64,000 nt of DNA from Benincasa hispida (Eukaryota; Streptophyta; Magnoliopsida; Cucurbitales; Cucurbitaceae). Shown here one piece after another: positions 35,146 through 45,975 of the stretch. A model generated the notes under the pieces. It was not told where the DNA came from and did no database searches. It worked only from the letters and a program-made list of their open reading frames with translations. The stretch is from assembly GCF_009727055.1 (NCBI RefSeq), contig NC_052357.1, positions 16,647,457 to 16,711,456 on the forward strand. The letters run 5' to 3'. Both the position numbers and the translations under genes were made by a program. Each line of letters opens with the position of its first letter. Positions within the stretch are counted from its first letter, which is position 1.

Positions 35146-35660
35146 TCATCACCAAGAATTCGCTTGTCGTCCGGCCGTCTATTTGTCGTCCAGATCTAGT
35201 TGTTCGCATGCTGGTCCATTGTGGGGTTCAGTGGAGGTGGGTCGCATATCGTCCAGCTTGCTGTCCGATGATCTATTTGTTGTCCATATCTGGTTGATTG
35301 CATGTCGGTCCGTCATGAGGTTCAGTGGATGTAGGTCGCGTGTCGTCCAATTTGTCGTCCGTTCATCTATTTGCCGTCCAGATCTAGTTGTTCGCGTGTG
35401 GGTCCATCGTGGGGTCCAGTGGAGGTGGGTCGCCGGTTATCAGATTTGGTAGCTCAGCTCACCGTCCAGCTCGTTCGGGTCATGGAGGTGGGTCGCCGAC
35501 ATTGGATCTGTAGATTTAGTCGTGGGTCTTCCAATTTGTGGAGGTGGATCGTTGGCATTCGGGTCATCCAGGTCGTGGGCTTTTTCGATCTGTAGAGGTG
35601 GGTCACCGACGTTCGGGTCATTTGGGTCGTGGAGGTGGGTCACTGGCATTGGATCAGATT
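35146..35660. repeat. GC-rich block with imperfect tandem units inside the CACTA element
   Basis: Three units of roughly 95 bp start near 35171, 35267 and 35361 with tctatttg-cgtccagatctagttg-type text, followed by repeated ggaggtgggtcgc and gtcattcgggtcgtgg phrases. Open frames here result from low stop density. Possibly the promoter or leader region of the element, by analogy with 14188-14813. Confidence 0.55.
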
Positions 35661-36866
35661 TATTTTTTCGAGGTTTCTTTTTAATGATTTTCCTTATTTG
35701 TTCATAATATAATAAAGTACTTGATTTCATCTTGTTTTGCGATTAACATTGTATTTTTTTCCCTTCTTTTTATTGATTTTTTTCCTTCTTAGACCTGTTG
35801 GGCCTCCATCCAAGTTGTTGATTTCATCTTGTATGATTAATGGGTGCACTTATTTCTCTTCCATTTTTATTTTGATTCGTAAGTTTAATTTCTTTTCTAA
35901 ACGAAGGAATTTGATTGTATTGTTCAACGATGTGCTATTTATCTGAATATCAGGAGCTTTCCAGCTTGTGTGCGAAACCTTGCAAATGAGAAAATATCAT
36001 CACTATGGTTTTCGACATTAAGAAGTCTAAGGTAATTAACATAACTTCATGTACAATAATTGAAGCATTTGAAGAGGAATAATTTCTTAGTCTTGTGTAT
36101 GTTGCCTTATGTTGTCAGATTCCAACATTTATACAGAGAGAGATTGAGTTTTGATTTCTAGCTATAAGTGTTTGCTTCCTATTCATTTTATTATATTATC
36201 TCTGATGAACTCTTTAAGATCAATCCTAACGGTACTATTTGAGATATATGTATTCGATGAACTCTTAGGTTACTGTTAATTACATGATAATATTGCACAC
36301 ATTTTATAGTGATCGATTGATGTTTTCAAGTTACATTGCAAGTGTTTTGTTCTCGATTCACTAATTAGGAGTTTTCCCCAATGAGATGCAAAGGTACTCT
36401 TTAAAACTATTATGCTTAGTTATACCAAAATATTCATAAATAATTATGGAAGTCAATGTAGAAAATCTTAGAAATTGAGACTAAAGAAAATGCTAGTTCA
36501 CAATGAGAATTCCTACTAAATGCTAACTTACTTTTGCTAATATCAAGGAATAATGACATTTCATTTCATCAATATGGTTATCAAAATATTGATAAGATAT
36601 GGAGAAATGATATCTTATCTTGTCGTGTCTATCTTCAACATTGGTAAGTAATTTGTAGTGTATCTTATGTGTCCCCAAGCAAATATTTTCATATAATAGC
36701 AATAACGTTCAACATGAAACTTAGAAATAAGTATTTATTTAATTTGTTTCAAAGTTCATTGCTATACATTATATCTATATAGAAGTTGTGACCAACATAC
36801 AACTTCTTTCTTTTCCTTTTCTTTATTTTGTACTTCTATTTGGAATTTTCTTAATACTACTCTTAG

Positions 36867-36935
36867 GCGAAGTGCTTGGAAACTGGAGAGAATTTTGCCA
36901 TAAAGAAAATCTTGCAGGTCAGACGTTATATTACG
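36867..36935 (+). pseudogene. Captured exon fragment of a shaggy/GSK3-like protein kinase
   Basis: Reading from 36867 gives AKCLETGENFAIKKILQ, then VRRY, then a stop at 36936. Plant shaggy-like kinases (GSK3 family) have AKCLETGE followed by VAIKKVLQDxRYKNRELQ as the start of an exon in the kinase N-lobe, including the ATP-binding Lys in AIKK. The preceding bases form a normal 3' splice context (pyrimidine-rich tract then tcttag at 36861-36866), as expected if genomic DNA was captured with intron. Beyond RRY the similarity fades, with small indels. No other kinase exon was recognised nearby. A fragment this short cannot encode a kinase. Confidence 0.6.
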
Positions 36936-39195
36936 TGAAAGACATAATAGAGTTGGAAACAAATCAAGGAGATGTTATGCTTCTCTAAATGCACTCTATG
37001 AGTTTATTGAAAGTTAAAGAATACTATTGTGATTTTGCTTTAGATCATTAGTGAATGTAATTACCAATATCAAGTCAAACTTTTTGGATAAAGAGGGATT
37101 AGCAAGGAGATCCACGTGTGCCAGTGGAATACCTTTGGAGAAGATTGAATTGTACGTAATGCAACTACTTCAAGAATCATTTACTTGTAAGTTCAAGTCT
37201 TTTATGAAGCTCAAGTCATTTATGAAACTTATGGGATAAAGTCTATTATGGTATAAAGTCTCGACACATATGGAAGTTCAAAGACAATTGAGTTGGTCCT
37301 TGTCTCCCCCTTATGAAGAAGATATCACATCCGTAGAAGCCAATATAATTTTGTTATTTATTAAAAAGACATAAGTAGTAAGAGTTTGCTCTTTAGGTGG
37401 TTATTAATTAGATGTTTGAGTCGAGAACTTTTAATAGGTCTTTGTTTAACTTATTTGAGTTGTCATTGAATATAGTTGGTTAGTTTTTAACAAGTTTTGT
37501 TGGATTTGTTTTATGAAGTATTGAATAGTTGTTTTTTGAGAATTTTGGTAGTTCTGTTGAGAAGAAGTGGTTGTTGAATATTATTGGGAGTGTGTTTCTT
37601 TGAACAGGTTCAAGGTAAATTTTTGGTTTTGTTGTGGTAGCGTTGTTATGCTGCTGAAAATTTTCAAAATATAAGAGTAATAAACTTGCTTTCTTGATGG
37701 TTTGAGAAACACTTTTAAATGCTTAAGTAAGTATAATTCTACGTATTGGGGTTTGTTTCCTTGCGTGCTAACATAATCCTTGATTTACTTATTTGTTCAA
37801 ATTGTTGTTTTTTTATCTATTTGTTCAAATTGTTGTTTTATCTACTTCTAGGTGGGAGAATAGTTCATAGGTCCAGAAATTGACATCAGAAAACTTGGGA
37901 AGACATCGTTGAACACTATTCATTTATCTTCAGCTTACTTTAATCATTTTAACCATTTTGTAATTCATTTATTTTTAATGCTATTCTTGTGTGCAACTTA
38001 ACATGTACACTCTACTTGTTGAATGTGGAATATATATGTATACTTCATAGTTGATAAGTTGAAATTTGCTATCTAAACCATATGAAGTTGATTTGGATAA
38101 AAAGATATATTTTATCTTGGTTTTGGAGTTAAATTATTTTCAATTCCTCTTTTGTGACTTATTAGGAAGTTGTGAAAATAATTAAGATTTTATTTTGTGC
38201 ACGTTTAAGTAAAAGAGAAATATTACTGATTTAAATGTGCGCAAGCAAATATATATATATATATATATATTTAATGATAAAACGATGACAGACATTTAAT
38301 ATCAGATAATTATTTGCAGAAAATAGGTTTCAAACCGACATTGAAGATGATGTACAATGTCAGTTTTAAACCGAAGTTGAAGATAATTGGTACTGAAACT
38401 TTAGTGAGCTATAATGTCGGTTTAAAATCGACACTAAAGACAACCGACATTATAGACCTTTTATAACACAATCTTCAATGTCGGTTGTAAACCGACATTA
38501 AAGACCTTTTATAACATAATCTTCAATGTCGGTTGTAAACCGACATTAAAGCCTTTTGATGTTTGTTTTAAACCGACATTATAGCCCAAAATTCTTGTAG
38601 TGAGTTTGGTTGTTCATTGTACATGTTCTTTATAAGGTTGCTTTATTAATTTTGATGCATGATTCATTTTGAAACAAGATTGTGAGCATGTTGTGCTTAT
38701 TGGGACTTAATATATCTATATCTTGAAGGCGTGACATAAACGACACTTATATGGAGAAGTCAAGCCAAGCCTTGTTTTTTGTACAGTTAATCTTTTTCGT
38801 TTATTTTAGGTTGCGAAAACTTGCTTTGGAAAACAACAAACAAACATTTTGTATAGATTTATATATTATGGTTAAAGAATTAAGTTTGAATACATTTCCT
38901 GTTTTGAATTTGTTATTACAATTTTGAATATATTGCTACAGAAAATTAAAATAATTTTTGTCAAAAAATAAATATATTTCAAAGCTCATGAATATGGGCA
39001 AAAAAAAATGTATGCCGACGTTTTTTGCATTTCTAGAAATATATTTTCGAAGCACATGAATATGGGCAAAAATAACTAAACTTTGAAGTTTTGAAGCTCT
39101 TAAAATTTAAAGACCAAAGACTTACGGACTAAAATTCCTCCCAAGGCCCTGAAAACTTTGATGCAAGAAGCTCCAAAAAAGATTTGGAAAACTTA

Positions 39196-39843
39196 GAACC
39201 TGTTTGGTAGGTAATTCAGATTCTGATTTATGTTTTCAGATTTACTGAGTTCAACAAATATGTGTTTGGTTGATAGTTTGGAATTAATTTTTGAAAATTG
39301 TTTTTGAATTTTGTGACTTAAACAGTACAAATTCTGAAAACAACTTTTTCATGTTTTCAGTATATCCAAATTTTGAATTCAAAATTTTAAAATGCATGCA
39401 GAATTATATTTAAATAATAAAAACAATAACAAATATAATATTTCTGGTTCTAAATTCAATTATTTTTGTTAAATTAAAATATATAATATATGATATATGA
39501 TATATGTTATTACAAAATATATATAATTTATAANAAATATATAATATATGATATATGATATATGTTATTACAAAATATATATAATTTATAAAAAAAAATT
39601 AACATAAAACAAGTTCATAAGTTGATTAGGAATAGTTTATAATCAACCTAGTATTTAATGGATAACTATAATTAGTTTTATAGTTTATAAAAATATTTTC
39701 AAACTTGAAAAAATTGTTTAAATTGAAATTTAATTTCTGAACATGTAACAAACACATATATAAAAACATCAAATACAACTCTATTTTCTTTTAAATCCCT
39801 TATTTTCAAGATTCTATTTTCAAATTACCTATCAGACAAGCCC
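39196..39843. mobile_element. PIF/Harbinger-type MITE (copy B)
   Basis: Counterpart of 28729-29300, flanked by TTA (39193-39195 and 39844-39846). The left terminus is slightly diverged (GAACCTGTTTGGTAGG). It was present before the duplication. Its length is inflated by the doubled 57 bp at the N. Confidence 0.78.
39477..39591. other. Assembly join: single N between two identical 57-bp copies
   Basis: 39477-39533 and 39535-39591 are identical, with one N at 39534. The corresponding place in copy A (about 28981-29042) has the stretch once. This looks like an unmerged contig overlap. Confidence 0.92.
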
Positions 39844-42800
39844 TTAAAGCTCTTGTAACCCTCCGAGAGAAAGCATATAAAGGAACATATACTAGATATT
39901 GTACCTACTTATACTACAAATCAATAAAAATTCAAAATTCAAACGCAATGAATCAAAATTCTCTAGAAACCTCGTCAAATACTCATGTTATCTAAAAACC
40001 TACCATTCACATTAAATGTTAGTAGATTTTCATTTTATATAATTAATCTTAAAAGAAAAAAAAAATCACATTTTATCTATAAGTCATGTTAAAAGAAAAA
40101 AAGATTAAAAAATATCTCATGTTTTTTTTTAAAAAAAAAAAACTACCATTCACATTAAAGGATAGTATATATATATATATATATAATCACTCTTTATCTA
40201 ATAATTTCATTTATCAAAAATAAAAATCTCATTTTATCTAATTCATATTAGATCCTTAAAGGATCCCATTATATTATATTCAAGTTAAAAGCAACAATGA
40301 AAAAATACACAATTCACGATAAATGATAATGATTTTTTAAAAAAATAAAAGAGAAAATATTTTAAATGACAATGATACTGAAAATATTTAAAATTAATAG
40401 TAAAATATCATAGTCTACTACGATAGATCGCGATAGACTACTATCTATATATATTATAACACAGGTAGATACAAAAAGTAGTTTATCAGAGTCAATTATA
40501 GTCTATCATGATCCATCCTAAATAAACAGTAAAATTTTACTATATTTGTGAATATTTTAGTTCATTTTTCTATATTTGAAAACAACTTAAAAAAATCTAA
40601 TTTTATCTTTAGCGGCAATTTTAATTATATGGATTAAAAGAATCTGTAAATATCTTCATTATATAAAACACATTAAAAGCATATTTTTCTTTTATCATTT
40701 CATATTTAAATTTTTATTTATCTTATTTAATACTTTATCGTCTATATTTTTATTTTATTTTTTCAGATTTAGTTTAAATCAAATAAAGATTTATATTTAA
40801 AACTCTACTACAAATTATCTAAATAACAGTCCAAATTTTTATAGGTATCTTTTTCTCTTTTTACCCTGTTAAAAATATATATTTTTCTCCTTATGTAGCT
40901 AGATAAAACTCTATGGAAAGTATCTCTTTCTTTTCTAAACATTTTATGAATTACACTCCACATGTACTCTGCTAGATAAAACTTTCTTTCTTTTTCTTTT
41001 TATACTCTATTTTCTTAAGATGAATTTTTAAAAATAGAAAAATAAGGAAAACTATTTATATAAAATAATAAAATTTTAATTTTCTTAGATAGAAACTAAT
41101 AGCGAAGTTGATAGAAGTCTATCAGTATTTTTTTTGCTATTTCTGTAAATAGTTTGATATTTTTTTTTTCTCTGGGTGAATATTTTTTTTGCTATTTCGT
41201 TGTGCTGAAGATTTTTCCTATGATGGTTTTTCTTTTTTTGATCTTGTGTGTGGATTTGAGATTTTTTTCATAGATATTTCTCTTTTTATTTTATTTATTT
41301 TAACAATTTTTTTCTGTTAACTAAATGATCAATTTTGGCCAAAATGAATAGTCGGAGATTCAATCCCTTACCCTACAATTGTCGTACTAATTATTCTTTT
41401 TTGTTTTTTGTTTTTTTGTTTTTTTGTTTTTGTTTTTTTGTGTTGGAACTCTCTCTGTGTCTCTTTCTTTTTCTTTATATATTTCTTTTTTTTCCCATTA
41501 TTGTAGCTCTATTGGTAAATATTTTCACACCCATGCTTATCCACACATTTGCTTTTAACAATGGTAGCTATATGCTATATGATGGAGAAGGAATGTAAAT
41601 TTTCTTCATATTTATTTTTTTACTTCATGTAACTTTTTATTTCTGAATTGAGATTTAGGTTGAAATAATCTTAGTTATAAGTATATTTAGAAATGTGTTT
41701 TTATTTTTAAAGGTGGTTAGCCCGTTAAATTTTGAATGGAAGTTATCTGTTCCGTTAAAAAAAAAGACAAAAGAAGGAAAAAAAAAAGACAAAAGAAGGA
41801 AAAAAAAAAAACAATCAATGAACTACAAAACAAAAGCAAGAACACTTAGCCCAACATATTTTATTAAAACAAAAGTATTTAACCTTGAGGTAATATTACT
41901 GTTGAAGTAAAGAGATTCTTTAAAATTTTGGACAACAAGAGATCCTAAAATAATATGACAATCTACATTTCTATTCTTGATCACCGTAACACCCTTCTAA
42001 GATTATCTCAATTTGACGATTAACAATGTGCTTTTTTTAAGCAAATTCACGACATACTTATTTTTTCTAGATGTGATTTGCAGTGATTTAAAATTGTGTT
42101 CAAATTAATCTTTCAAGTGTTTAAATTTTGTCATTTTTCAAATGAAATTTTCATAAAAATTTGCAATGTTTAACAACTCATAATGAATGTTTAGAAAACA
42201 AGTTTATAAAATAAGTTATTTTAATCGAAACAAATAAGTCCAAATTTAGAAAAGTGACCCAATATAATTTTCATGATATATGAAAATGACCGAAATACCC
42301 TCACACTACCTCACTTCTCCATTCTCGTTGCTCATTGCCATCAATAAAGCTCAGGGATGAAAGTATCCGTAGATATGTCGATATATCCATAAATTGAAGA
42401 GTTCGATATCAATATTAAACATCCATGAATATCTTCAATATCTTTTATACGTGCTTGTAAAACATAAAAATATCTTCTATTTTATCCGATATGAATATGA
42501 CTACTAATAACAATATTCATAACTTAGTTATGCTCAACAACTTTCAATACACGGTTTATTGATATATCTGTCGATATTGATATTTTATTGATATATCCAT
42601 AAAATTGAAATTTTGGTATCGATATCAACATCGATATTTTAATCCTTGATAAAAACTTCCATCGACTGTTGTCACAGGTAACCCGCCCACCTTCAGGCTC
42701 CAACAACACTTGCTAGCCATTGCCAATGAATATTTATGAAAAAAAAATATTTACGGTAGTAGTTTCCGACCATTACCTTCATAAACTACCACCGGTAACG

Positions 42801-43084
42801 AAAATGTCGATGGCAATAAATATTAGAAAATTAAATTATAAAGCCTTACAAAATGAAAACAAAATAACTATAAACCTATTATATTTTTTAATAGAAAAAA
42901 ATGTTTATTATTTATATTATATTCATAGGCATTTTTTCTTTCATGGATTTTTCTCATTCTACAATAGAAATGTCAATTTCATTGAATTGATGTCGAATGA
43001 ATGAAATTGTTTTACCAATTTTCGTTGGGAAGATATTTCTCAGCTTCTTCTATGACATCAAAATTTATTTTATTATTTCTTTAA

Positions 43085-45842
43085 CTAAAATATTACCACC
43101 ATGTAATACTATATATAGTTCTTGACTAGACGGCATGCATTCATATAAGCCTCCCTTGGTTTTATTTACCTCACATATGCCTCCATAAAGTTTATAAATA
43201 ATAAATTAAATTTCAAACTTTGGAAAGTACCATATTCAGTATCTCTCAATTTTTTATATAAAATTTAATATTAGATTTTTTAAAAAAAGGCTTGTTGGTT
43301 GGATTTTTTTTCTTTTCTTTTTTTTTTTTTTTAAGAACAGATGATTTTTTTAATAAGTAATTAAAATTTGAATTAGTTACATTCTGTCACAGTTAATTTT
43401 TCATTTTCTATTTTTGCAAAGTTAGCCACGATTGGTTTAGTTTTACATTTTTTTAATAACAAAAAGAAAATAATAAAATTATTATTTAAAGTAATTACAA
43501 TGAATAAAACTTTTAGAACTAATAATTTAAGCGTCGAACAACATATTTAATGAATTACAAATATACCAAAATCTATTCGTAATAACAATATAGTTTATTA
43601 GATTATTAACAACTAGATCTAAATTTTGTTGTATTTATAAATTCTCTTGTATTATACTATATTTGCTAACACTTTGGATCTAATCATTATATTTGTAACT
43701 ACTCCTTTTATTAATAATAATAATAATAATAATATAAGGACATATTGCAAAAACCATGCCTAAAGTATTGTAGTAGTTGCAGTTATATCTCAACTTTCAA
43801 TTGTAAAAAATAGCTCTCAAATTTATAAAAGTGTTAAAAAATTGCCCTCAAACTTACAATAATTGTAGAAATTGGACCCCAAATGATAAAAATTAATTAA
43901 GACTTATTCAATTGTTACAATTTATACAAATTATGAAAGTTTGAGGGTCCAATTTTAATATTTGTATAAATTTGATAGATCAATTTTTACCATTGAAAGT
44001 TTGAGTAATGAAATTGCAACTTTTTATAATTTGCTTGAATAATAATAATAAGAATAAAAGGTTGGTTATTATTATAATTGGGCTAATAAAAATAACCTAG
44101 AAGAGTTCAAATTGTATTGGTGTGCTTATGGACAATGATCACTTTGATAATCATACTTTATTATTAAAGCAAAAAAATAACTTATTATATTCAAATTAAA
44201 AATTCATCAACTTGAAGATGTTCATAATTAACAATCTTACAATAATAATGTTTTTACGAACTTCATTGTGCTCTTTAATTAAAATATTCTTGAGCTTGTG
44301 CCCTTAAAAAATATTGTTTTTCATTGAACTTAAAATAATATTGTTTTCATGCAAATCTTTGACTTTCTATTTCTTTCCTCTCTAACAGCCTACTTGGTCT
44401 CTATGCTGCCCAAGGTATTCTCCTTACTTTCTAATAGGATTGATATAAATCTCCCACTAGGCATTGTTTGTCCTAGTCAACAATTAACCTTCCTATTAAC
44501 CCATATTTAAATATTGTATAAACATTATTGTCATCAGGTCATTTCACTTACTCAATGCTAGATTCTTAATTAATATATTTTTTTAAAGGTTGAATCTTCT
44601 ATTTTTTGATTTAGACTATAATGAGAGTGTTATGGATGTGTCAATCAAGTTGAGATGTATGGTTGGACCTTATGGATGTGTCAACCATGTCTTTTTGGAT
44701 TTAATCATTCTTTGATCGAATCATTTTTATTACTTTTTTAGGAGTATTTCAACAATATGCAAATTGATAAATTAGAATCTCAAACTTGTTGGTTGAGAGT
44801 ACATATATTATGGTAATATGAGCTACTATTTGTTTGAGAAGTTATACATGAGAAAATAGTTCAAACACGTCAATTATATAAAATACTTTGAACTTTTCAA
44901 ATAGTCAACTCAAACTTTAAAATTTATAATGTGTTTCTTTTAAAAAAATAAAACAAAATAATTACCTTTGGTGAGATCTTTTGTTACAATAAGTTGAAAT
45001 CATTGACGTTGTGTTTAATTTGTAAAATTGAAACGAAACATGATACCATTTTACAACTCTCTAAAGAAGAAAAGAAAACATGATTTTACAACTCATGTCA
45101 TGTAAATTTTACCATTGAAGTTCATTGTTTTTTTCTTATGTAAATTTTTTAATTATATTTTTTGAAAATCACAATAATAATAACAATAATTTATATATCT
45201 ATGTAGGTAAATTAATTATATCGTCACATGCGCCTTCTAACATATATTGTTTAGAACAAATTCAAAGTTCAAGACACTGGAGAGAAAAAAAAAAAAAACC
45301 AATGAACTTCAATGGTAAAAATAAAACTTCCAAAAACTACCATCACAACTAAAACATACTCCAAAACTATTCAGGAGTGTACGGCGTGTAATTTGAAAAA
45401 TTTTCTAGTAATACTATAATATATACTTCTTAAGATTGGACATGTTATTAAATGACATTATTTTGTTTAACTTTACATACTATTCTTAAATGCTTCTTTT
45501 CTATTCGGTATTGAATAGAAGTAATATATAAATGTTCTCTCTAGCCCCTTTTGTTTTTGTCTAGGATCTCTATTCCTTTTTTAGTATCAATGAAGGGACA
45601 TGAGAGATGATGAACGTGCTAAAAATGTGTCAACTCAATTAAGATGTTTTAGTGCATCTACTGATTTATCACTATAATAATATAATAATATACTGTATGT
45701 AATTTAAAATAACTCTTCAAACTATAGGAAACTTCACAACCCGTACGATTGTACTATCATTATTATGCTCAACAACTTTCAATACACGGTTTCTTTTCCA
45801 AAAGTGAATTAAAAAACCCCCATTTGCAAGTGCCCCATAGAC
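43085..45842. other. AT-rich intergenic region upstream of the peroxidase gene
   Basis: No gene recognised. Contains a T-run at 43313-43333, an (AAT)n tract near 43711-43734, and loosely inverted phrases (attggacccc / agggtccaattt) near 43855-43965 that could be a decayed MITE. Nothing else was identified. Confidence 0.5.
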
Positions 45843-45850
45843 TATAAATA
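45843..45850 (+). promoter_or_regulatory. Probable TATA box of the peroxidase gene
   Basis: TATAAATA, 133 bp before the ATG at 45976, followed by a CA-rich leader with aaaaccctc repeats. Spacing fits a plant promoter with a leader of about 100 bases. Confidence 0.6.
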
Positions 45851-45975
45851 TATCACCCTAACATTCACTTTCTTCTCAAATCCAACAAAAAAAGAAAAAA
45901 AACAAATTTAAAGTACAAAACCCTTCAAAACCCTCTCTTCAAATCTCTAAAACCCTCCTATTTTCTTCTTGTTCA

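Larger units (their letters stand above)
34223..38602. mobile_element. Non-autonomous CACTA transposon, 4380 bp
   Basis: Starts CACTACAAGAATTTTGGGC and ends GCCCAAAATTCTTGTAGTG, a near-perfect terminal inverted repeat. The target duplication AGT is at 34220-34222 and 38603-38605. The empty site survives in copy A (cttgAGTttggttg, AGT at 27490-27492). Subterminal ATGTCGGTTTTAAACCGACATTAAAG units occur at 34240-34360 and 38320-38590 (longest uninterrupted units under 20 bp each side of the palindrome centre). No transposase was found. The interior holds a hAT-type MITE, a GC-rich repeated block, AT-rich sequence and a kinase exon fragment. It belongs to the same family as the 7.1-kb element at 7870-14991, whose ends are more diverged. 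Confidence 0.95.
32695..43084. repeat. Tandem segmental duplication, copy B, with later insertions
   Basis: Begins in the middle of the Athila-like LTR sequence (ttaatttgtaatcgttagg) directly after the end of copy A and follows copy A collinearly. Extra material is the CACTA element at 34223-38602 and a 57-bp doubled stretch at an N (39477-39591). Missing relative to A is the CACTA-like fragment of 27915-28610. The partial LTR here spans about 32696-33282. Confidence 0.9.

Noticed and set aside
35093..35730. Frames of 74-119 codons near the hAT MITE
   Set aside because: They run across a MITE terminus and a tandem-repeat block; not a gene.
36788..36988. 66-codon frame overlapping the kinase-like exon
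   Set aside because: It runs through the intron-like tract in a different frame from the kinase similarity.
38240..38275. (AT)n run inside the second CACTA element as a TSD or regulatory site
   Set aside because: Simple microsatellite; one of several AT runs in the region.
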